Positions 1-5,454 of a DNA stretch of 5,454 bases are shown here, piece after piece. How positions within the stretch are numbered: position 1 is the first letter of the stretch; the number at the start of each line of letters is the position of its first letter. Position numbers and translations under genes: made by a program. The notes beneath the pieces are model-generated. The model did no database searches, was not told the DNA's origin, and saw only the letters and a list, made by a program, of their open reading frames with translations. Origin of the DNA: an uncultured Treponema sp. (lineage in GTDB: Bacteria; Spirochaetota; Spirochaetia; Treponematales; Treponemataceae); contig CAJPOH010000084.1 of NCBI GenBank assembly GCA_905372205.1, forward strand, positions 1-5,454. The letters are read 5' to 3'.

Positions 1-1317
1 ACCTAAATCTTGCCTAATCCTATTTTGAATATATCTTAAATAAGATTCTGAAACATTTTCTGGCTTGTTTGAAAAAAGCAAAAACTCAACAGGATGGCAT
101 CCTTTCTGCACTATATAGCGAAAAGTAAAACTTACACTTGGTTTTGAAGGTGGTGGTGTTTCATTAATCCAATCTCTAAGAGCCATATTAAGACTAGAAG
201 TATCGATTTTTTTATTCAATTGTGAATTGATAGTTATTGCCATGTTTAAAAGCTCTGTAACACCTTCACCAGTTTTACTAGAAATTGAAATAATTGGAAC
301 ATAATTCATTTTTCCAAACATAATTCTAATATTCTTTTCGTTTAAGCGTTTTGTATGCTTTGTGTTTTGGATAGTGTCACACTTATTTAACACAAAGATT
401 AGTGGTACTCCCTTAGAACTTGCATTATGACATATTTTCTTGTCTTGTTCTGTTAAGCCTTCGTTTACATCTATCAAATGAAAAACAACATCAGCCTTTT
501 CTATACTTTCTAATGCTCTAAGCACAGAATAATACTCAATGTTTTCTTTAAGACGAGCTTTTTTTCTAATTCCTGCTGTGTCTTGAATGATAAATAAATA
601 GCCTTTATGAGAAAACTTGCCCTCAATAATATCTCTTGTGGTGCCTGCAATGTCTGTAACAATAGAAGCTTCTTTTTTTGTTAGGTAGTTAGAAAGTGTA
701 GATTTGCCAGTGTTAGGTTTTCCAACAATGGCAATTTTAATTCGTTTTTGAATATCTTGTTCTCTAACCTTTGAAAAATCTAAATCTTTTAATATGTTTT
801 GTCTTAACTCATCAATATTTTCTCCATGTTCTGCACTAATGCAAACTATTGAAGAAAAACCTTTTTGCAAAAGATTATATGCTTCATCCCTAAATCGCCC
901 ACCTTCTGTTTTATTCACTGCAACGATTAGCTTATTAGAAAAAGGACGCAATATTTCAATAAATTCTTCATCTTCGCTTGAAAAACTAGTAGCATCTAAA
1001 ACTAAAAGTAATTTATCAGCTTTTTTTAAGTATTCAAGTGTTTTTTCTCGTGCAATTTCGTCAATCACACTATACTTATTTTCTTTTGAAATACGAGGAG
1101 AAAAGCCAGCACTATCAATTAGTAAGATAGGTTTTCCATCTAAAAAAGTTTGATGCTCTATAGGTTCTCTTGTTACCCCTGCCGTAGGTTCTGTGATAGA
1201 CCTTCTTTTATGAAGAAGTCTATTAAACAATGTAGACTTTCCTACATTAGGTTTTCCTATAATGAGGACTGAAGGAAGCCCCTCATAATATACTTCTTTA
1301 TTCTTTTCTTCACTCAT
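1..1317 (-). CDS. der: Ribosome assembly GTPase Der (EngA), C-terminus cut by window edge
   Basis: Der is an essential GTPase with two tandem G domains that binds the 50S precursor and promotes late large-subunit assembly in the cytoplasm. Translating from the ATG at 1317 gives 439 open codons to base 1. The first G domain has G1 GKPNVGKST (residues 21-29), a GVTRE switch (47-51), G3 DSAG (68-71), G4 NKTE (135-138) and G5 SAEHG (161-165). The second has GKPNTGKST (199-207), AGTTRD (224-229), DTAG (246-249), NKCD (311-314) and SSKTG (346-350). A KH-like domain follows from about residue 354 and is cut at RIRQDLG, so probably only 10-25 residues are missing. The start lies 2 bases after the upstream stop codon, with no Shine-Dalgarno sequence visible, which suggests translational coupling. 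The first G4 motif ends in Glu instead of the usual Asp. The identification is secure; the exact C-terminus is not visible. Confidence 0.96.
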   Translation of the reverse strand, partial: MSEEKNKEVYYEGLPSVLIIGKPNVGKSTLFNRLLHKRRSITEPTAGVTREPIEHQTFLDGKPILLIDSAGFSPRISKENKYSVIDEIAREKTLEYLKKADKLLLVLDATSFSSEDEEFIEILRPFSNKLIVAVNKTEGGRFRDEAYNLLQKGFSSIVCISAEHGENIDELRQNILKDLDFSKVREQDIQKRIKIAIVGKPNTGKSTLSNYLTKKEASIVTDIAGTTRDIIEGKFSHKGYLFIIQDTAGIRKKARLKENIEYYSVLRALESIEKADVVFHLIDVNEGLTEQDKKICHNASSKGVPLIFVLNKCDTIQNTKHTKRLNEKNIRIMFGKMNYVPIISISSKTGEGVTELLNMAITINSQLNKKIDTSSLNMALRDWINETPPPSKPSVSFTFRYIVQKGCHPVEFLLFSNKPENVSESYLRYIQNRIRQDLG

Positions 1318-1319
1318 AA

Positions 1320-1796
1320 TTAAAAATGCAAATCTACTTGTTTTTCTTTTTGTCCTTGAGCTCTACTACTTGCCAAAAAATCACATATTTCATTAAACTT
1401 ATTTCCTGCATGCCCTTTCACCCATTTCCAAGAAAGAGATGAAAAAGAAGAGACAAGAGAATCTAAAATCAACCACAAATCTTGATTTTTTACGGGGCTG
1501 TTAGAAGAAGACTTCCAGCCATTTTTTTTCCATTTTTTAATCCATTCAGTAATACCGTTTTTCACATAACTAGAATCAGTGTAGACAGTAAGTTCTTCGT
1601 TTGAAAGTTGACAAGCATGAACTTCTTTTAATGCTTCTATAACAGCTTGCAGTTCCATACGATTGTTTGTGGTTTTGGCTTCTCCTCCACTTTTTTCATA
1701 TATAGACTCATTTTTTTCAACAATCACAAAGCCCCAGCCCCCTTTACCAGGATTTCCTGAGCAAGCACCGTCTGTATATACATCAATTTTTCTCAT
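1320..1796 (-). other. rnhA: RNase HI module, possible separate product from internal ATG (Met372)
   Basis: This is the RNase HI part of the fusion gene, 158 residues if started at the internal ATG (1794-1796). That matches a stand-alone RNase HI, about 155 residues in E. coli, and the start sits 5-9 residues before the first catalytic YTDG motif, just where a free enzyme would begin. A purine-rich run (GAGAAAAAGAAGAG) ends next to this ATG. It lies too close for an ideal Shine-Dalgarno, but its upstream part is at a workable distance. Free RNase HI could therefore be made alongside the fusion. This is inferred from position and length only. Confidence 0.35.
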
Positions 1797-2909
1797 CTCT
1801 TCTTTTTCTCGAACACATCCTTTTTGACTTTCGACATTGTCTAAATCAAGCATCTTAGAAATAGCTGAAAGATTTGTATATTTTTGATATGTAGCGTCAA
1901 GAAGTTTTTCTGTTCTTTCAAAACTCATACAAGGATCTGTAATTGAATAACCAGCTTCTTTAGTTTCTAAATATTCTTTTGGTGTTATAGCTCCCTCAAA
2001 AATAAAACTTTCTAGCATACAACCTCTAACAATATTGTTTTGTTTTTCATACCTAGTTTTTAACATTTCAAGGAACACTTTTTCTTGTAAGAGAGGTATT
2101 TTCTTAGAATTATCATGAGATGCATCCACTACAATACTCAAAGGTAAATCTTTTTCTTCCAGTAGCTTTTTTGCATTCATCAAAGAAGCTTCATCATAAT
2201 TTGAATAAACTTCACTACCTCGTCTACCCCCTCTTAAAACCAAATGACTAAGTGGATTTCCTTTTGTGCATACATTACAAACTTTTCCATCATCGTCAAT
2301 GCTTAGAAAAGCATGAGGTGAGGTACTTGAAAAAATTGATTCAGTTGTTAACGATACATCACCTGAAAGATTGTTTTTAAAGCCCACAGGACAGGACAAA
2401 GATGATGCTAAGTAACGGTGAAGCTGATTATTACTTGACCTTGCCCCTATGGAAGCCCAACTTACAATGTCCTTAAAATAAGAAAAAACTAGAGGATCAA
2501 CTATTTCATAAGCAATTGGAAGCCCCAGCTTTGAGATTTCTAACATTAACTGTCTTCCACGTTTTATACCTTCCTTTATGGAGAAGTTTTCATCAATATT
2601 AGGAGAACATACAAAACCAGGCCAGCCTAATGATGTGCGAGATTTTTCAAGATATACTCGCATCACAATATAAAAAAGCGATGAATATCTTTTTTGTAGT
2701 TCACTTAATTTCTTTGCATATTCTAGTGTTGCCTCTTCATCATGTATTGAGCAAGGTCCTACAATCACTAAAAATCTTTTGTCATTAGAAAACAATAGTT
2801 TTTTAATTTCATCTCGTGATTCCTTCACCGCTTCAATGTTTTTAAGAGGTAAGCAGTCTTTTAAACTTTGAGGAGAAAACATACTAGATTCAAAAGAAGA
2901 AGAAGTCAT
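1320..2909 (-). CDS. Fusion protein: class I DAHP synthase (AroF/G/H type) + RNase HI
   Basis: Residues 1 to about 345 match class I 3-deoxy-D-arabino-heptulosonate-7-phosphate synthase, which condenses phosphoenolpyruvate with erythrose 4-phosphate as the first step of the shikimate pathway. Against remembered E. coli AroG the key residues are kept: metal ligands C53 (GPCSIHD), H265, E300 and D325, and substrate-binding R84, K89, R157, K178 (GFKN) and R226 (LRGG). Residues 346-371 are a linker. Residues 372-529 are a full-length RNase HI, which cuts the RNA of RNA:DNA hybrids: YTDG (D380), NNRMEL (E419), YTDSSYV (D445), KGHAG (H500) and CD (D510), with the WIKKWKKNGW handle at 456-465. The length of 529 is about the sum of the two enzymes (roughly 350 and 155). 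The ATG overlaps the tex stop by one base (TAATG); no Shine-Dalgarno is seen. M10 is an alternative start but has no better context. Oddities are the fusion itself, GARSSNNQ replacing GARTTESQ (155-162), and a changed effector pocket. The domain calls are strong; the fusion is seen directly, but its activity is inferred. Confidence 0.93.
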   Translation of the reverse strand: MTSSSFESSMFSPQSLKDCLPLKNIEAVKESRDEIKKLLFSNDKRFLVIVGPCSIHDEEATLEYAKKLSELQKRYSSLFYIVMRVYLEKSRTSLGWPGFVCSPNIDENFSIKEGIKRGRQLMLEISKLGLPIAYEIVDPLVFSYFKDIVSWASIGARSSNNQLHRYLASSLSCPVGFKNNLSGDVSLTTESIFSSTSPHAFLSIDDDGKVCNVCTKGNPLSHLVLRGGRRGSEVYSNYDEASLMNAKKLLEEKDLPLSIVVDASHDNSKKIPLLQEKVFLEMLKTRYEKQNNIVRGCMLESFIFEGAITPKEYLETKEAGYSITDPCMSFERTEKLLDATYQKYTNLSAISKMLDLDNVESQKGCVREKEEMRKIDVYTDGACSGNPGKGGWGFVIVEKNESIYEKSGGEAKTTNNRMELQAVIEALKEVHACQLSNEELTVYTDSSYVKNGITEWIKKWKKNGWKSSSNSPVKNQDLWLILDSLVSSFSSLSWKWVKGHAGNKFNEICDFLASSRAQGQKEKQVDLHF

Positions 2910-5284
2910 TATTTTTTATGTTTAATTAAAGCAGCAAAAGGATTATACTTAGTGCCATCATCATTTTTAGAAGTTTTTCTATCCTCATAGTTCTTTTTAT
3001 CAAACTGCTTTTTATCGAATTGCTTTTCATCTTTAACGGCAACTTTCTTTTTGATAAAAACTTTCTTTTCGCCTTTGACAGAAATTTCTTTGATTGCATC
3101 TATTTTTTTTATTTCTGCCATTGGTGCTACACTAGCATCTTTTTTTCTACTTAGACTGATGCGCCTTCTGTCTTCATCAAGGGCAATGATTTTGCATTCC
3201 AAAACTTGCCCCACTTTTAATAGCTCTAAAGGCTCTTTTATAAAGGAATCACTCATTTCAGAAATGTGTAGGAGTGCAGTTTCTTTAATGCCTAAGTCAA
3301 TAAAAGCCCCAAAGTCTACAACATTTTTCACCTTTCCTTTGACCTGCATTCCTTCTTTTAAGTCTTCAAATTTTAAGACTCCTTGTTGCATTATAGGCTT
3401 TGGAAAATCTTCACGTGGGTCGCGATTGGGCTTTTTTAATTCTTCTATTATATCTTCGAGTGTTGTGCGAGTTATACCATAATCCTTTTCCAAATTTTCT
3501 TTAATACTATTTGAAACTTCATTATGTTTTGAAACAATGTCATAAATAACTTTTCCAACAGCATAATTTTCTGGGTGTACCCATGAATTATCGAGAGGAT
3601 TATCACTTTCTGGTATTTTTAAAAAGCCTGCACATTGCTCAAATGTCTTTTCTCCCATCCCTGAAATATCTTTTAAATCTTCTCTATTCTTAAATATGCC
3701 TTTTTCTTCTCTTCTTGCAACAATCTTTTTAGCAAGACTTGAGTTGATCCCTGAAACATATTTTAATAGGGAGCTACTTGCAGTGTTTAAGTTTACTCCA
3801 ACATTGTTTACAACCGAAGAAACCACAGATGAAAGCTCTTCACCCAGCTTTTTTTGATTTAGATCGTGTTGATATAAGCCCACACCAATGGACTTAGGTT
3901 CAATCTTAACTAACTCTGCAAGTGGGTCTTGCAATCTTCTTCCAATAGAAATAGCTCCTCTTATAGTTAAGTCTAAATCTGGAAACTCTTCTCTTGCCAC
4001 GTCTCCTGCCGAATAAACAGAAGCACCATCTTCATCAACCACAGTGAAAAGCACATTAGGACACGAAGATTTAATAACATTGCTAACCAATTCTTGCACT
4101 TCGTGGCTTGCAGTTCCATTCCCGATTGCAATCAACGCAATATTGTAATCTTTAATTGCCTTGATTATAGCAGAGGTTGACTCATCAATTTTGTTTTGGT
4201 GAATGACAAAGGAGCCTAGATATTTTCCTGTTTCGTCTAAGGCCGCACACTTTGTTCCTGTTCTAATGCCGGGGTCAAAGGCTAAAACTCTAGTACCCTT
4301 TATTGGACTTGCCATGAGAAGATTTTTTAAGTTTTCACTAAAAATGCCAATGCCATGCACGTCAGCTGTTTCGGATAAGTTGCCTCTAATTTCACGCAAA
4401 ACTTGAGGAGATAAAAGACGCAAGAAACCATCAGCAATAGCTTCCTTATGAAATCTATTATGAAGTGTAACACTACTTTCTAGTTTTTTAATACCTTCTT
4501 CAAAGTCAACTTCCAGATCAACAGTTAAAGCCCCTTCTTTTTCCCCTCTATTAATCGCTAAAACTCTATGAGGTTTAATTGATTTTATAGGCTCTGTATA
4601 GTCCCAATACATTTGGTATACTGAAGTTTTTTGCTTTTCCTCATCTCCAACACCTTTAACCACAAACTTTCCTGTGTCAGTGAAGAAGTCTAATATCAAT
4701 TTTCTATTCTCTGAATTTTGTGAAGTTTCTTCTGCTATTATGTCTTTTGCACCTTGTATTGCATCTTCTACAGTTAGCACATTAAGTTTCTCATCTTCTG
4801 CATCTAGCTTAATAAAATCTTTTGCTTTGGCAAGAACAGTTTCTTCATTTTCTCTTTTAATAATTTCTGCCAAAGGAGCTAAACCTCTTTCTGTAGCCAT
4901 CATTCCACGTGTCTTTTTCTTTTTCTTGAATGGAAGCCAGATATCTTCTAGCTCCGTAAGAGTATGGGCATTTTTGATGTTGTTATAAAGAGCTTCGGTG
5001 AGTTTTCCCTCATTAAAGATACCTTTAATGATTTCTAGGCGACGTGTTTCCATATTAGTGATTGAAGTGTGAAATTTTTGGCAATCTGTTACTTGAACTT
5101 CGTTTAAGTTTCCGTGTTTTTCCTTTCTATACCTAGAAATAAAAGGAATGGTACACCCTTCGTTAAGCAATGAAATGACTGCCTTTGCCTGAAAAGGCAA
5201 AACACCTGCAGAAGTTGCAGTTTCTTGTAAGATAGAGTCTTCATCAACTGAAAGACCTTCTATAAATTCTTTTGTAAATTCCAT
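2909..5284 (-). CDS. tex: Tex, S1-domain transcription accessory / RNA-binding protein
   Basis: Tex is a cytoplasmic RNA-binding protein, distantly like eukaryotic Spt6, linked to transcription and the fate of RNA polymerase. At 791 residues it is in the normal family range. In order it shows the helical N-terminal region with the family signature PFISRYRKEKHGNL (47-60); a basic run KKKKKTRG (120-127); a YqgF/RuvC-like domain starting at FDPGIRTGTK (336-345), with GNGTASHE (388-395) and VDEDGASVYSA (416-426); the hallmark ISIGRRLQDPLAELVKIEPKS (446-465); helix-hairpin-helix segments around NLNTAS...VSGI (498-513) and DISGMGEKTFEQCAGFLKI (539-557); and an S1 domain (about 643-713). A lysine-rich, probably disordered tail follows (714-791), with a QFDKK tandem repeat. 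The ATG at 5284 is the most upstream possible start, since an in-frame TAA lies at 5300-5302 with no other start codon between. No Shine-Dalgarno is present, and the promoter -10 box ends 6 bases before the ATG. It is the first gene of the apparent operon. Whether the RuvC-like domain is a nuclease cannot be told. Confidence 0.97.
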   Translation of the reverse strand: MEFTKEFIEGLSVDEDSILQETATSAGVLPFQAKAVISLLNEGCTIPFISRYRKEKHGNLNEVQVTDCQKFHTSITNMETRRLEIIKGIFNEGKLTEALYNNIKNAHTLTELEDIWLPFKKKKKTRGMMATERGLAPLAEIIKRENEETVLAKAKDFIKLDAEDEKLNVLTVEDAIQGAKDIIAEETSQNSENRKLILDFFTDTGKFVVKGVGDEEKQKTSVYQMYWDYTEPIKSIKPHRVLAINRGEKEGALTVDLEVDFEEGIKKLESSVTLHNRFHKEAIADGFLRLLSPQVLREIRGNLSETADVHGIGIFSENLKNLLMASPIKGTRVLAFDPGIRTGTKCAALDETGKYLGSFVIHQNKIDESTSAIIKAIKDYNIALIAIGNGTASHEVQELVSNVIKSSCPNVLFTVVDEDGASVYSAGDVAREEFPDLDLTIRGAISIGRRLQDPLAELVKIEPKSIGVGLYQHDLNQKKLGEELSSVVSSVVNNVGVNLNTASSSLLKYVSGINSSLAKKIVARREEKGIFKNREDLKDISGMGEKTFEQCAGFLKIPESDNPLDNSWVHPENYAVGKVIYDIVSKHNEVSNSIKENLEKDYGITRTTLEDIIEELKKPNRDPREDFPKPIMQQGVLKFEDLKEGMQVKGKVKNVVDFGAFIDLGIKETALLHISEMSDSFIKEPLELLKVGQVLECKIIALDEDRRRISLSRKKDASVAPMAEIKKIDAIKEISVKGEKKVFIKKKVAVKDEKQFDKKQFDKKNYEDRKTSKNDDGTKYNPFAALIKHKK
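2993..3022 (-). repeat. Two-unit 15-bp tandem repeat in the tex C-terminal tail (QFDKK x2)
   Basis: Units 2993-3007 and 3008-3022 match at 13 of 15 bases and each encodes QFDKK (residues 755-764). Both differences are third-base synonymous changes (CAG/CAA and TTT/TTC). The repeat sits in the charged tail after the S1 domain and probably reflects slippage or duplication in a low-complexity segment. Confidence 0.7.
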
Positions 5285-5290
5285 TCGCTG

Positions 5291-5320
5291 ATTATATAGT
5301 TAGTGATTGATATAGGTCAA
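5291..5320 (-). promoter_or_regulatory. Sigma-70 type promoter of the tex operon
   Basis: On the minus strand a -35 box TTGACC (5320-5315, five of six consensus bases) and a perfect -10 box TATAAT (5296-5291) are separated by 18 bases. Counting the usual 7 positions from the last -10 base puts the transcription start at 5284, the A of the tex ATG. The predicted transcript would therefore be leaderless. No competing promoter of this quality was noticed elsewhere in the 170-base upstream region. Confidence 0.72.
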
Positions 5321-5338
5321 GAACCTAAGTGAATAGGT
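5312..5338. promoter_or_regulatory. Possible operator: three TAGGT half-sites around the -35 box
   Basis: On the plus strand TAGGT occurs at 5313-5317 and 5334-5338, with the inverted form ACCTA between them at 5323-5327. The two direct copies extend to ATAGGT and are 21 bases apart, about two helical turns. The first copy overlaps the -35 box, as expected of a regulator site. No known regulator is recognised from this sequence, and chance occurrence in AT-rich DNA is possible. Confidence 0.3.
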
Positions 5339-5454
5339 GTGTTCTCTTTAGATGGCTCTTGTTGGCAAATTCTTAATTGCCCAAACTCACATAAAAACAA
5401 TTTTTCTTACCATCTTCTAGTTTTTCACTTCATTTTATGTTATACATTTAGCTA

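Larger units (their letters stand above)
5285..5454. other. Upstream non-coding region, 170 bases
   Basis: Besides the promoter and TAGGT sites, this AT-rich stretch has an imperfect dyad around 5362-5384 (TTGGCAA facing TTGCCCAA, one-base bulge, 8-9 base loop) with no convincing T run. Only tiny open frames are present and none has a ribosome binding site. The gene beyond base 5454 is not visible. Confidence 0.6.

Noticed and set aside
794..1153. Plus-strand open frame of 119 codons inside der
   Set aside because: It lies fully antisense to a clear Der coding sequence with all its GTPase motifs. Its serine-rich, phenylalanine-rich translation is typical of an antisense shadow.
1797..1875. 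Idea that the fusion is an artefact of a missed stop between two genes
   Set aside because: The frame is continuous as given, with a plausible polar linker and no compensating break. The idea cannot be fully excluded without reads, so it is kept as the refuting test of the fusion finding.
3051..3482. Plus-strand open frame of 143 codons inside tex
   Set aside because: It is antisense to the Tex S1 domain and shows no recognisable domain or ribosome binding site.
4203..4988. Plus-strand open frames at 4203-4406 and 4674-4988
   Set aside because: Both are antisense to conserved Tex regions, are short, and have no recognisable family features.
5362..5384. Imperfect dyad as a possible terminator of an upstream gene
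   Set aside because: The stem is short, carries a bulge and is AT-rich in its inner part, and no T run follows directly on either strand.
5352..5420. 22-codon plus-strand frame in the upstream region (starts MALVGKF)
   Set aside because: It has no ribosome binding site or promoter and could easily arise by chance in AT-rich DNA.

Overview
The window carries three genes on the minus strand, packed head to tail with almost no space between them, plus 170 bases of upstream DNA that hold a good promoter. In transcription order they are: tex (2909-5284), an S1-domain transcription accessory protein; a 529-residue protein (1320-2909) that reads as a complete class I DAHP synthase fused in frame to a complete RNase HI; and der/engA (1317 down to base 1, running off the window edge), the double-GTPase ribosome assembly factor. 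tex overlaps the fusion gene by one base (TAATG), and only 2 bases separate the fusion gene from der. This is almost certainly one operon read from the promoter at about 5291-5320. No gene or other feature of substance lies on the plus strand.

The organism is a low-GC bacterium with AT-rich third codon positions. Several protein details resemble spirochaetes of the Treponema kind, for example the NKTEGGR version of the first Der G4 motif and the lysine-rich C-terminal tail of Tex. This assignment rests on remembered family resemblance, not a search, so it is moderate at best.

The three products have partly related jobs. Tex works with RNA and RNA polymerase, RNase HI removes RNA from RNA:DNA hybrids, and Der matures the 50S ribosomal subunit. 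DAHP synthase is the outlier: it is the entry enzyme of aromatic amino acid biosynthesis, covalently joined here to a nucleic acid enzyme with no obvious metabolic link. All recognised catalytic residues of both halves are present, so the fusion looks functional and not like a decayed gene pair.

The most notable points are: (1) the DAHP synthase-RNase HI fusion, with a possible internal start that could also release free RNase HI; (2) a near-consensus promoter placed so that transcription should begin at the A of the tex ATG, predicting a leaderless mRNA; (3) three TAGGT half-sites around the -35 box that may be an operator; (4) changes in the DAHP synthase effector pocket and in its normally invariant TTESQ motif. 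No tRNA, rRNA, CRISPR array, insertion sequence or attachment site was seen.
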